Positions 24,201 to 35,752 of a DNA stretch of 64,000 nucleotides are shown here, in pieces. The stretch's first letter is position 1. Every line of letters begins with the position of its first letter. The stretch covers positions 608,748 to 672,747 of the forward strand of contig CABFPE010000183.1 in the NCBI GenBank assembly GCA_900660155.1. Reading direction: 5' to 3'. A program made the translations under genes and the position numbers. The stretch is from Hofstenia miamia. Lineage: Eukaryota; Xenacoelomorpha; Acoela; Hofsteniidae. The notes under the pieces were generated by a model. The model was not told where the DNA came from. It was given only the letters and a program-made list of their open reading frames with translations, and ran no database searches.

Positions 24201-26631
24201 CCGGTACACGAGGGTCGAAATACACGAGAATACCGATACACGACAAAAGCGATACTAGTCAATACACTGGTCCCAAGAACATTTTCCAAATACTAAAATC
24301 AATTTTAAACGTTTATAATACTACTGGGACATATTTGTCCCATGGTCGAAAAACACATGTACCTATTATAAAAATTTTCAATTTTGCTTATGGTAGTTAA
24401 GGAGTGTCATAATAAGTGGGAGATACCGAAAAGATGATTGAAAGTTAATTGTGCAAAAGTCGGATCGAAAGGGTTAAAATGGTGTGATGTGAAATACAAT
24501 CCCATGAAAATAGGTAGGAGCAATCACAACCAACAACACATAACTCGCTCAAACGTGTCATTTTGAGCCGCTACAAAGGTGATTTTTTGGCCGAAATGAC
24601 AAACTACCACGTGGCTTGCAAAACCTTTCATTTTCAAAAAACCTCAGCCAAGAAACTTCTGTCAAAACTTGTTTGCTCATCTGTTGTTGAAAAACTGTTT
24701 CAAAATACAAGAGAAGGTTGCGTAATAGAAAATAGGCAATTGTTTTGAAGTCAAATAGTGGTGATTGAATTTAAAAAATTTTGTAATGTGGTTGTTAAGT
24801 TAGGTACTGACAGTCAAAGTATAATCATTAGTTATTTCCATTATAACAATGACAATGATAGTACATGTAGAAATGAACCGATTTTAAAATGTAATTTGTC
24901 ACTATATGCATTTTTTCTAATCTAAATTTGAACAGCTGTAAGTTTTATATAAAAATTACCATTTTAATTTTTAGTAAAAGACTAATTTTACAATCAATCA
25001 ATAAAGTAGGCTGACTCGGTCTGTAGATCAATTTGTGATTTGACTTAAGAAATTACTGATAAAGAATCGGGGGTCTGCTTGCCAGAAAATTCTAAATTAT
25101 GTACTGCGAAAATATTTTCATAATATATGAAATATAAATCTTTACCACTGAAGTATTCAAATGATTAACAATTTCTTCAATCATGAAATTTTGCTTTTAG
25201 ATGATCTAATTAATCAAGAATAAGATACGCTTATCTTTTAATAGTCACCATTTATTAGCATGTACATTTTCAGGTTTAGAGTTCACTGAAAATACTTGCC
25301 CATTTTAAGAAAATTGGTAAAGTATATGATTTTATATATTTTAAATGAAAAAATATGCAAAGATGATGCTTTATTGTTATCCCTGCACACATTTCAATAG
25401 TAGTTTTCATAAATAAAGCATTCTTGATGCTTATTGAATCATAAGAAACAGGCTATGAATCATCCTAGAAGAGCAATACCATGGTATAGTAAAATTGCAA
25501 TCGTTAAAGTACACTTTTTGGTAGAGTTTTATCACAACCTTTTTAAAAATGACATTATAGCTGAAAATTTAATTGTCTTCACTTTTGATATTTGCATATA
25601 CATAGGCATATGTGCATAACTGTAAATATTTATAAATTGTTCAAATTACATCAAAGTTTTTGACAAATACAAACTTCGAAGAACCATTTCGGGCAGCTTA
25701 AAAATAATGAATTTGTATAATTATATTTCAGTGCAAATTAGATTGTCGGTACAACATATAGCTCATCTAGTTAAATAAGCTTAGGAAAAATTTAAAACTA
25801 GGAAACATTTCGAAAGCTTCTTTGTGTTCCGGTTGTGACTTTATTTTCGAACTATGATGTTACTGTTTAGGTTTTTGTATACTTTCAACATTTGCTCTTT
25901 TGCCTATTCAACCAAAAGTGAAGCAAAGCTACAAAGAACTTATCCCAATACCTGATCAAACGTCCTCTTCCTACTCTATATTTAAGAATCTCCATGTACT
26001 TCAAAAGTGCTATGCGCAGATTGCAGTTTATTCTTCTGGGGCCGTAATCGATTCGAACTTTAGTTTATATTTGTTTGAAGACTTCAATTTCAGCCTCATA
26101 AGCATTGGTTGGATATTTGCAGTTGGTAACATGATTTCTCTGTTCAGTTCAGTTCTGTCCATTATACTCAATGGTAAAAAATGGCATCAATTGAACTTTG
26201 CATCTGCGACACTGATGCACTGCTTGGCGTTTTTTATTCTCCTTGCGTCTTGCCAATTCAGGATGTTTGGTTTCGCACTAGTTGGATTTTGTATATTTTC
26301 ATTCGCAAGATCAATGGTAAGTGGAACTAATATGCTGTGTATGAAGTCATGCATTGAAAATAACCTTCAAGATCAATTCAAGGGAAATGCACTCAGCGTT
26401 GCTGCTTCCACATCAAACATTCTTTGTGCATTGGGTAGAATAATTGGCTTCATATTCTTGGGAGGGGTATTTGTAGAATTCATCGGTTTTTATTTTGTCA
26501 TTGTCGTTACGTTTTTGATGTGTACATTAGCAGGACTTAGTGAGGTCATAGTTGGTGTTTTGGACTTTTTCAAGAATTGTAAATCTCCATTTAAAAATAT
26601 TGTATTTTGTATAAATGTTGATGAACAGTGA
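18419..26631 (+). CDS. SLC18B1-like MFS transporter, three exons
   Basis: Exons 18419-18526, 23237-23672 and 25871-26631 join in phase (phase 0, then phase 1) with GT/AG borders, giving about 434 residues; human SLC18B1 has 456. Landmarks: an N-terminal membrane helix ending HAPFFPVQ, where SLC18B1 has GPFFPKE; a segment FGYQWIFVIVGG matching its FGYxxPFIVLGC; and SLYLFEDFNFSLISIGW, like its LSLFVLEKFNLPAGYVG. About twelve hydrophobic segments fit the major-facilitator fold. SLC18 proteins are proton-driven exchangers of amines or polyamines in vesicle membranes. The substrate here is inferred only. The start is the first ATG in exon 1; no better upstream exon was found. Introns are 4.7 and 2.2 kb, the second carrying nested MITEs. 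Confidence 0.82.
21150..21190 (-). repeat. Degenerate telomere-like repeats (C-rich strand)
   Basis: Units such as CTAACCCAAACCC and CCCCAACCTTAGC resemble a decayed CCCTAA array. They lie left of the (AT)n tract, in the opposite orientation to the array at 21655-21840. Confidence 0.4.
21655..21840 (+). repeat. Degenerate telomere-like (TTAGGG-type) array
   Basis: Many irregular units of GGTTAGGGTTAGAG, GGTTTGGGTTAGGG and variants are present. The array lies deep inside an intron, so it is an interstitial array. The minus strand reads as an Asn/Pro-rich frame, which is a by-product of the repeat. Confidence 0.7.
23237..23672 (+). CDS. SLC18B1-like transporter, exon 2
   Basis: The acceptor TTGTTTAG ends at 23236. 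The exon reads TKHFHGSNEVFIGVCMSVTD through to WIFVIVGG and stops at a GTCAGT donor with one base left over. It carries roughly four or five membrane segments of the N-terminal MFS half. The frame is open upstream of the first ATG back to the splice site, supporting an internal exon rather than a gene start. Confidence 0.85.
23786..24473. mobile_element. piggyBac-type MITE split by a hAT MITE
   Basis: TTAA flanks lie at 23782-23785 and 24474-24477. The 12-bp ends CCCTTTCGGTCC and GGATCGAAAGGG match except for one base. A palindrome, TGGGACATATATGTCCCA, lies 15 bases inside the left end, and a second one, GGGACATATTTGTCCC, lies further in. After removing the 449-bp hAT insert and one target copy the element is about 231 bp with no transposase. 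Confidence 0.88.
23821..24269. mobile_element. hAT-type MITE nested in a piggyBac MITE (449 bp)
   Basis: Ends are CAGTGTATTGACTAGTAT and ATACTAGTCAATACACTG, a perfect 18-bp inverted repeat. The 8-bp target duplication GTCCCAAG (23813-23820 and 24270-24277) is also perfect and comes from the host MITE's palindrome region. The subterminal regions contain many copies of TACACGA in both orientations, a usual feature of hAT transposase-binding regions. There is no coding sequence. Perfect ends imply it is younger than the element it entered. Confidence 0.95.
25871..26631 (+). CDS. SLC18B1-like transporter, exon 3 (C-terminal half)
   Basis: The acceptor TACTGTTTAG ends at 25870. The exon opens GFCILSTFALLPIQPKVKQ, completing the split glycine codon from exon 2, and then a cytoplasmic loop SYKELIPIPDQTSSSYSIF. 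About six membrane segments follow, including AVYSSGAVIDSNFSLYLFED and FSFARSMVSGTNMLCMKSC. It ends at TGA (26629-26631) after CINVDEQ. A possible AATAAA polyadenylation signal lies at 26975-26980. Confidence 0.85.
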
Positions 26632-28289
26632 TTATATTGCAGCTTTTACTCAAAGTTAACAAAACAGTCTGTGCATTCTACTTAGCGATATTATATTCCT
26701 TACTATCAAATATTTCTATACAATTTTTAAACTAGAAATGCTTATAAATATTCTGTGGATTGTTTACATATTTATGCATTAGTCCTGTAAGAATTGAATG
26801 AGTGTTATTACAAAATTGATCTTTTGTTATCAAATAACTTGCTAGATCTTCAAATTCAGTAAAAACATCAATTTTTTTGAATTTGGACGTGATGATTTGC
26901 TTTGGACCTTTTTCTAATACTTTCAAAATGTAATCAGGTATTACAACTTGTGTAAAATTTTTATATAAAAATTCAATAAATTTCTTTATAATTTCATTTT
27001 AATATTCAAAATTTCAAGTTTAAAACTGCAATTTCTTGTCTTGTTTTCTTAAAACTGATGCAAATAATTGACAGTAGCTATCTGTCGCCAACCACGAACT
27101 TTATATGAGGGACCATACTTGGTGTCATGTTCAAGTATTGGTATTTAAGATGCATTATTCGACTTAAAGATGCGATTTGTACAGATTTTAAAGTGTGTCA
27201 TTTAACGGCACATATCTATGTACACCCCTTGGTAGTTATTTGTTAAAAAGTTGTATTAGATTTGAGTAACATTAAACAATACTATTTTGGGACCTCTATT
27301 TCTCTATATTTTGATTCGTTTTTTGGAAGGGAAATTGTGCAAATCTTGCTATTTTACCAAATAATGTAAGAAATTTATTAATGGTAGATGAGAAAAATCA
27401 TTTCTGTTTGAAATTCAAATTCAACAATTTTTTCAAGTAGCTTAAATGTCGTGTTCCTAAAAGCGTTCCTTTTGAAAAAGTCAAAAGTGGAGCTTATTTT
27501 TCTAGTTTCAAGCTAGGATTTTGGAAATAACGCTGTAGTGAAAATTACTAGTAAAGGGTATACCATAACTTCGACGAGGTTTTTGATCTCCGATAAGTTA
27601 CAGTTTAGATTCATATAACGAACTACTGCTATAATAATATTTTCAATACGTTCTGAAAAATTGTCACACACAGTCTTTAGCATTATTAAAGATCCATTTT
27701 GTATTCTTTTAACGCATTAATCATTGCAATCATTTTTTTTAGAAATATCGGTTTTAGAATGTAATTTTTAATTGTTCGATATCTTGGGTAAGTGAGATTT
27801 AAATTTCAATCATTGATGTAAGGTCCGATAGATTGAAATAACATTAGTCATTGAAAGATTCAAAATTTCCCATTATGACAAAAACTGATCATAATTGACA
27901 ATTAAAGGAACAAGGAACTTGAAGAGATTGCAGACAGGAGAGGGTGTTACCTGAAGCCATTGGTAACTCAAACTCTTGGAGCTGCTATTCTTCAAAACTG
28001 TGAAAATCGGATCTTGACAACATCATGTTGCAAGAGCCTTTTATTAATTACATTGTACATATTAGCCTTTTTTATTCATTTTTCAATTATAAAAAATAAT
28101 TTTATTGATACAAAATTATAATTACAATCATTCAAAATCATCTACACATTTACAAAATCCAATTATTTAGGTACTATTAACACTAAATTTATAAAATTAA
28201 TCATGGATACAAAAATATTCGATTCATATTTACTTTGAAAATGATTAAGAACAATTATTAACAAATTCATACAATTAACTTAATACGAT
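26632..28289. other. Region downstream of the transporter gene
   Basis: This stretch probably contains the 3' UTR and then non-coding DNA. A minus-strand fragment at 26732-26945 may be retroelement-derived; nothing else was recognised. Confidence 0.4.
26732..26945 (-). mobile_element. Possible Penelope-like RT N-terminal fragment
   Basis: The minus frame reads IPDYILKVLEKGPKQIITSK then KIDVFTEFEDLASYLI. A V-L-x-K-G-x-K-x-x-x-T-x segment followed by an acidic I-D-x-F-x-x-x-E stretch recalls the N-terminal region of Penelope-like reverse transcriptases. The fragment is short and has no RT catalytic motif, so the call is tentative. It could instead be a chance frame in the transporter's 3' UTR. 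Confidence 0.35.
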
Positions 28290-28948
28290 TTACAGCATTC
28301 TTTATTTCGATCTAGTGATGAGGATCTAGAGATCTTGCTAGGATCATATTTATATTGCCTCGCATTAGCGCAATTGAGAGAGACTAAGAATCTAAAGAGA
28401 GCAGTAGTCACACCTCTATTGTGAATTTTCCAGATTCAGCAAGGAGGGCCAGCTTCCGAAAAGTCTTAAATGAGGTAGCCGAAAAGCCCTGTTTATAAGG
28501 CGAAGGGCACAAATATATAACCCTCAGATTCACAATTAAAGTGTTTTGAAAATTTGAGATCTTCAGCTACTCCTAGAGATCAGCCTGCATTGGATGCCGC
28601 ATTTGAAATGGTTGAAATTTGCAGCGGTGAGATTACAGTCAAGTCTAGTGCAGCTGACTTGCCTGCAGACCAAACAGGAATGAAAACACCCCCGGGTTTA
28701 GACGGAGTCCCGTTAATTAGATTAAGTTGCTCTTTGACAGGAGATAGGGAAGCAGAAGCTGCCATTGAGTATACAATATCGCGAAGACTATCATGCCGAC
28801 CAATTCTGTCACGTTTGCTGCTGCTGCAAGTAAGAGCATGGTCTCCATAAATATCCATATTTGTGTCAATAGATTTAATTTTTGATTTAACAATGCAGAA
28901 TCGAATTCTTAACTCCTTGATGCATGTTGAGTATAGCGGAACCCACAT
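28290..28948 (-). mobile_element. Retroelement fossil, C-terminal region, class uncertain
   Basis: The minus frame at 28580-28948 contains DIYGDHALTCSSSKRDRIGR, then HDSLRDIVYSMAASASLSP and FIPVWSAGKSAALDLTVISP. Weaker similarity (LALLAESGKFTIE, LSIALMRGNINMILARS) continues to about 28290. This is the conserved C-terminal pattern GDHAL-x-C...RH-x-x-LRD...WD-x-T or ALDLTV, found downstream of reverse transcriptase in a widespread group of animal retroelements. Only this end is present; the element is old and broken. I could not decide its class. Confidence 0.7.
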
Positions 28949-29497
28949 TTAGTTAATACAGTTCCTTATTGTATTGTGATATCATCAATTTGAACTCTAG
29001 CCTGCCCATATAGCCAAGGAATGCTGATAGGGATCCAACAACAGAGTGATTAAAAATTATATTGTATTCAACTTATTTCGAATGTGTTGATTAAATGGAA
29101 TTTTCCATTCAAGAATAATGAGCATCAAATTCAGAATGAATGCAAATATTGAGCATTTATGTCAAGGAACAACATCCTAAATGCTGAGTAAAAATATTTA
29201 ACAGTTTGAGCATTTTTTTATAGTTTAAGTCTAAAACGACCCCATATACGAAAAGTACCATTTTAGGAAAAAAATTTTAGATTTGTATTTCTAACAAACC
29301 TTCAACATTTCTTCAAATGTTTTATTAAAAGTTTTAGATTGCTCCTAAACATTTTTTCACACTAACCTTAAATTTTTTCATCAAAGCAACATGTAATAAT
29401 TAGTTTGACTGGCGGTTTCTTGTATGTTTGAGAATAAAATGTATAGCTTTAATAACGAAGTACAATATATTTTGTAATTAGTTTATTATGTAAAAGC
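28949..29497. other. Non-coding stretch
   Basis: No feature was recognised here. Confidence 0.35.
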
Positions 29498-29698
29498 CTA
29501 CCTTTTACATACTCGATAAACCATCATCAAATGAATCAAATATATCTTAACATTTTGTAATATAATATGATCAATGGAATCGAACGCTTCCGAGAGGTTT
29601 AAGCAAGCAATTGCCGAGTATTCATTATTTACGATTCTTCGCCAGTAGAAAAACTTTATGTAGTTTGGCATAAAAATCATATTTATAAAAATACTCAT
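29498..29698 (-). mobile_element. LINE reverse transcriptase fragment, minus strand
   Basis: The minus frame contains SAIACLNLSEAFDSIDHIIL followed by QNVKIYLI. This is the RT motif V-x-LDLSKAFD-x-VDH-x-I-L of CR1/Jockey-type LINEs. The stretch is short and its C-terminal continuation is not recognisable at lower coordinates. Confidence 0.7.
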
Positions 29699-29939
29699 TA
29701 ATCTGATTGATATAAGAATTCGTTCAAATACTTAGCTGATTGGAGATCTGATTGAAATGGATCTATAATAAAAGCAATCTTCGGCATCGTCTCATTTTAT
29801 AATGGTTACACATTTGCTAATCAAAATTCCTCTGAACAAAAGCACTGTTTATACATGCATCTAAAATTTAATATTTTGGTTCAACTATTTAATCGGTTGT
29901 CAGTTTTAGGAGCCAAGTTGGTATTAAAGAGGATCAACT

Positions 29940-30250
29940 TGATTTGTTTTTTGAACATTACATCGACTTTAAAATTTCACATTCAGATGCAAAACGAAAA
30001 TAGAAATATGGTAGAGTAGTTTAGTGTTATTAATACAAACAGATACTTTCCAAAGTTTAGAAAAATTGCAGATTTCTATATTAGTAATGGATTTATCTTA
30101 ACCGATCGAGAAGTGTCTCAATGCACAGAACTAGGGCCAATTATATTTAAGATACATGTAAATTAAATTACTAAAAATGCAACTCATAGTAAAATATATC
30201 AATTTGCTAACGATAATTGACATTATTATTAACGATGCATTTAGAGCCAC
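29940..30250 (+). mobile_element. LINE reverse transcriptase fragment, plus strand
   Basis: The plus strand at about 30110-30220 reads VSQCTELGPIIFKIHVN, a stop, ITKNATHSKIYQFANDN. This matches the RT motifs VPQGS-x-LGP-x-LF-x-I-Y-x-NDI and FADD-x in a decayed state. It faces the opposite way to the fragment at 29498-29698, so the two are separate insertions or one rearranged copy. Confidence 0.6.
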
Positions 30251-31050
30251 GAAAAATTTAATCGTTTTCATTAGATGTTAATAATGAAATAGTATATTTA
30301 TATACCATTAATAATAAAATTTATTAATTGAATATAATTTCAGTTTGATCTAGATTTAAAAATCTTTTTACTTTTACTACTGTATATAACTTATTATTGT
30401 TAAGGATCTTTAATAATATTAAAAACAGATTAAGAGATCTGTTCAAGTTGAGAATCATCAATTTACAAAATTTTCACTCTAAATATGCATTATTTAATTA
30501 AAAGATATTATTATTCAATTAAACATTGATTAGATGGTAATTTATGTTGATAGATGTAATCATCTTTGATGTTAAGACTTGGTGGCAATGATCTTATGTA
30601 TATACTTTTGATTACTTTTAAATTTTTTGGGGATAGGAAACCTTAAAATTTTGATGTCATAATTTAATCCACATTTTATAAGTCAACAATATCAGAACAC
30701 TTAAGGCATTAAAAATTTTAAGACACTGATATATGTTTACAAAAGCTGCCAATACAGCATTCAGAAATTTCCATTCAAATTGAAGTTTCCACAGTTGGTT
30801 TAATCAAAGGTGAATACTTTTACTGAGCTAAACAAAAAATGTAACTAACAAGTTTGCTGACAATTGAAGATAGTTTCAAATTCTTTGCAACTTATAAATT
30901 GATCCGTAGCGGTTGTAAACTTTCACATCATGTAAGCATTAGATTAGAGCAACTAGAAAAAGTGTTCGTTTTTTAAAATTATTAGTAATTTTTCTATATT
31001 TTGAAATCAAACAAGGATATAATGAGCTGACTTTTAGATAAAAGCACAAC
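30251..31050. other. AT-rich non-coding stretch
   Basis: No feature was recognised here. Confidence 0.35.
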
Positions 31051-32331
31051 TACAAAAAATTTGAAGAAAATAAGAAAAAACAGACGTATAAAACATGGTT
31101 TAAAAAATATGGAGTAATTTTTAAAACCCTCTAGATGAATTACAGGACCTAGTAGTAAAGGGGCATCTCTAGGAATTTTTAAATGCACAGGACATTTTCT
31201 CATTAATGTTTTTCATTCTAAACCTATTTGGTATTCTGATTAGCATTTAAAGTGTTTTTTAATCAATGTGTTTTAAGGTGGATGGTCCAATGATTCAGCT
31301 TTCTACACTTCACAAGGTTTTCTGAATTGGTTAGCCATCAATAATCAAATTTTGAAAATTTCTCCTTGAGGTCAATATGCAATAATGATGAAATGTCGTA
31401 GGTTGTATGTGGTTAGCATTAGGAATGACAATGTGAAAAAAACTTATATTTTCACCTTTCGTGCATGGTTCAAGTGTTTTGATTTTGTTTTCATTTGGCA
31501 ATGATATTTAAAAATATATTTGAAAGCCTCCAATATTCCACAAATGGAACATGACAATTTCTACATATGACATCCTATAACAAAAATATAGGTGTCATTG
31601 ATGTCAGGTAACTTAAAATGATTACTTCTGAAAAAAGAATTAAATTTTTGCCACTAATTCTTCTCTTGGTAGGATAGAGGTTAAGAGAGGGGGGAAAAAC
31701 TTAAATTAACTTCTGTTCACACAAAATTACATAAATATTTGCAATCAATACCTTGTAATAGACAGAAGATGAATCAACCGGTAACAAAATTTAAGACCGC
31801 GCGCAAACTACTACACTTTTGTTGTTTGAAGAAATTCAAATTACTTCTAATTTAATATATAATTGATTTATAACAACTAAAGTTGTATTGCTTGCGTGTG
31901 GCCTAAAAAGCACAAGACCCGCAAATTACTGTTTGGAGTGGGAGCCAAGTGGGCAAATTAAAGTAAAATAACAATAAACAAACGAGTTCCGAAATTATAA
32001 ATTTAATGACACACATTATTGCAAAATAGCTTTAGTGTCTGTGATTCTGTTACAGGATGCAAGCTTCATTGATTTGCTCGACAAAATATGCTTGAAATCG
32101 TTTTGATAGTTTAATAACATTTCCTTTGAAAGAAGAAAACGCAAATGCTCTCTGCAGCTTAAAATTTTTTGAAAATTGAATGGAGGTATTATCTCTGCAC
32201 TCTATAGTAAATCGTACGAAACCATACGTCCACATTTTCAAAATAATGTGAAGAGATGCTTTTGAAAATCAACAATAATTTGGTATAACTACCCTAAGCT
32301 TGCTAACACCGTTTCATTCACCAATGCTTTC
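31051..32331. repeat. Assembly duplicate, copy 1 (1281 bp)
   Basis: This block appears identical to 32333-33613, separated from it by a single N at 32332. It is best explained as two contig ends carrying the same sequence that were not merged. It has no recognisable gene; a 63-codon minus-strand frame occurs in both copies but shows no domain. Confidence 0.93.
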
Positions 32332-32332
32332 N

Positions 32333-33613
32333 TACAAAAAATTTGAAGAAAATAAGAAAAAACAGACGTATAAAACATGGTTTAAAAAATATGGAGTAAT
32401 TTTTAAAACCCTCTAGATGAATTACAGGACCTAGTAGTAAAGGGGCATCTCTAGGAATTTTTAAATGCACAGGACATTTTCTCATTAATGTTTTTCATTC
32501 TAAACCTATTTGGTATTCTGATTAGCATTTAAAGTGTTTTTTAATCAATGTGTTTTAAGGTGGATGGTCCAATGATTCAGCTTTCTACACTTCACAAGGT
32601 TTTCTGAATTGGTTAGCCATCAATAATCAAATTTTGAAAATTTCTCCTTGAGGTCAATATGCAATAATGATGAAATGTCGTAGGTTGTATGTGGTTAGCA
32701 TTAGGAATGACAATGTGAAAAAAACTTATATTTTCACCTTTCGTGCATGGTTCAAGTGTTTTGATTTTGTTTTCATTTGGCAATGATATTTAAAAATATA
32801 TTTGAAAGCCTCCAATATTCCACAAATGGAACATGACAATTTCTACATATGACATCCTATAACAAAAATATAGGTGTCATTGATGTCAGGTAACTTAAAA
32901 TGATTACTTCTGAAAAAAGAATTAAATTTTTGCCACTAATTCTTCTCTTGGTAGGATAGAGGTTAAGAGAGGGGGGAAAAACTTAAATTAACTTCTGTTC
33001 ACACAAAATTACATAAATATTTGCAATCAATACCTTGTAATAGACAGAAGATGAATCAACCGGTAACAAAATTTAAGACCGCGCGCAAACTACTACACTT
33101 TTGTTGTTTGAAGAAATTCAAATTACTTCTAATTTAATATATAATTGATTTATAACAACTAAAGTTGTATTGCTTGCGTGTGGCCTAAAAAGCACAAGAC
33201 CCGCAAATTACTGTTTGGAGTGGGAGCCAAGTGGGCAAATTAAAGTAAAATAACAATAAACAAACGAGTTCCGAAATTATAAATTTAATGACACACATTA
33301 TTGCAAAATAGCTTTAGTGTCTGTGATTCTGTTACAGGATGCAAGCTTCATTGATTTGCTCGACAAAATATGCTTGAAATCGTTTTGATAGTTTAATAAC
33401 ATTTCCTTTGAAAGAAGAAAACGCAAATGCTCTCTGCAGCTTAAAATTTTTTGAAAATTGAATGGAGGTATTATCTCTGCACTCTATAGTAAATCGTACG
33501 AAACCATACGTCCACATTTTCAAAATAATGTGAAGAGATGCTTTTGAAAATCAACAATAATTTGGTATAACTACCCTAAGCTTGCTAACACCGTTTCATT
33601 CACCAATGCTTTC
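32333..33613. repeat. Assembly duplicate, copy 2 (1281 bp)
   Basis: Same as 31051-32331. It begins directly after the N and continues into unique sequence at 33614. In the real chromosome this block probably occurs once. Confidence 0.93.
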
Positions 33614-34248
33614 TCGGGATCTTCGTACCAGAAGTTTTCATTTTGTGATGAATACTTTGATATCTTGTCTGTTAATCTTTCCATTCATAATGAATTCTCG
33701 GAAATTCGCTAATGAAGGAACTTATAGAGTAGAATATAGTAAAACAAAATTCGAGAATATTGCTCTAAATAATTATAAAAAAATTTAGTTTCTCCGTTAT
33801 CATTGTACTTCTTCAAAGATGAATTGACGAAAGAATACGTGGGTTTCCCAAGCAATTCAAAAGATTACGGATTTCACATTTTGTTCTTTAGTTAAACCTC
33901 ACTTTAGGCATTTCTAAAATACAAAATCAATAAGCATATGTACTTCACTTTTGTTAAACAACAAGTCATATGTATATATAGTAATGGCAATTCAAATACA
34001 TAGATAAAACGGCTCTAATTAATATTTAATGGTATAGCTCACCTTCAAAATAATATAATTGAATTCAATAACTACAAGTAATTATTTTATAATGAATAAA
34101 TTAAAGTTAAACTAAAACCAATTAAAAATGTATGAATTTCTATGCCCTATACACGATCACTTACGTTTAGTATGAACTACTATTGTATGTTTCATTGATC
34201 GCAACACATTGTTTGCAGCGTTTTTCGTACGGCAACAATCAGAGATTT

Positions 34249-34413
34249 ATATATATATATATATATATATATTCCTATAAAAGATTGGAAATATTAATGA
34301 AATATTCTTTTGTGATACTATATGTGACCTTTTTTTAATTTTTGTTAGTAAACATTCAACTAAAACCTAATATTATTTCCAACAGGTATATTAACGGATA
34401 GCCTACATCATTG
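34249..34413. repeat. Dispersed repeat after (AT)n, copy 1
   Basis: Starting with an (AT)n tract, it continues GGAAATATTAATGAAATATT through ACCTAATATTATTTCCAACA to AGCCTACATCA. It matches 35593-35752 with a few substitutions and one short indel. Flanking strings (CATTGTTTGCAG, GGCAACAATCA) are themselves duplicated at about 34208-34243 and 34411-34466. Confidence 0.8.
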
Positions 34414-35589
34414 TTTGCAGATTATGCAAAGAGCTAAAACCACAGTTTCGTATGGCAACAATCAAAGATTTTTTGATTGAATAGCAATGTAAACGTAAAT
34501 TTGGCAGAAATGCTTTGCCCATCGGCAGCAATAATAAATAGGCATGATAGTTGTCCTAATGTTGCATCTTCTCAAAAGTGTGGAAGATTTATTCGCAATA
34601 ATGTTATATTTTAAGAGAAAAGGGTAGAGGTTAGACCGCATTCTCTGATAATCCTTATTCATCCTTTCGCCGTGCCGCATTCCAAATCAGACAAGGAGTA
34701 CAGTTTATACTTCGACAAATTTGAATGTTTAAACAACAATAATTTTGGTTGAATATTGTCTGAAGAAACAATTTTAGATATTGTTCAGGGATTAACCCAA
34801 AGCGGATCAGTAAGCATTCTACAAAATACAATTGTTCCGATGTAAACGTCAATGCTACAATCTTTGTGAATTTGGAATTCAAATATGGTGTACATCGTGA
34901 GAAATTGGTTGAATGAAAATGCTGAGAATCGTTGGATCGGGGAACATGTCTGGGCGGACCCAAACACCTGGCATCGCTGCAACCAATTTCTTTGGAACAA
35001 TATATAGTCACAAGCTTATGAATTAAGGCCCCACCAAACCGGATGGAGTGTAATGGTGATCAATTGGAATTGACAACGGTTCCACATTATTAAATTGTAC
35101 TTGCATGTCTGTATTTGATATTTGCAATCTAAAATCTTAATTTTTGATTGTATGACACTGTATACCATTGACATGAATTGAAATTAATAAAATGAAAAGG
35201 CTAGTCACAATCTATTTGCTTAACCTGATTTTTGGAGCTACAAGACCTAATCAAGTGACGAGGCCATATATACATATATATGTACTATGGGAATCAGTGG
35301 TGGGGATGACCAGGTGACGGATTTTCCAAAAATCTCATAAAACGACGGACGGATTTTTAGTTTACTCATTTCATTTTTTTCGGTTTTTTATTAAAAACAG
35401 TTTGTATGTGTATTCTAACAGCATTGAAATTAATTTTAATCAAAATTTTTTTTAAAAAAAACTTAGTTGTACACTTTGAATATATCAGTCAGTTGTAGTA
35501 CTATAGAAGAAAAAATCCCATAGTACAACAGACGGTTTTGAATATAAATGTAACATTGTACAGGTGACTCCTTATATTTATGCAGGTGG

Positions 35590-35592
<3 letters not shown>

Positions 35593-35626
<34 letters not shown>

Positions 35627-35752
35627 ATGGAAATATTAATGAAATATTCTTTTGTGATATTATATGTGACCTTTGTTAATTTTTGTTAGTAAACATTCAA
35701 CTAAAACCTAATATTATTGCCAACAGGTTTATTAAAGGATAGCCTACATCAT
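35593..35752. repeat. Dispersed repeat after (AT)n, copy 2
   Basis: Second copy of the repeat at 34249-34413, in the same orientation, again starting with an (AT)n tract. Both copies end near AGCCTACATCAT. The repeat family is unknown and no terminal inverted repeats were seen. Confidence 0.8.

Larger units (their letters stand above)
23673..25870 (+). other. SLC18B1-like intron 2 (2.2 kb) with nested MITEs
   Basis: It contains the piggyBac-type MITE 23786-24473, itself carrying a hAT-type MITE. The remainder (24478-25870) is AT-rich with no recognised feature. Confidence 0.7.

Noticed and set aside
28554-28850. 98-codon plus-strand frame
   Set aside because: It lies opposite the better supported minus-strand retroelement fossil.
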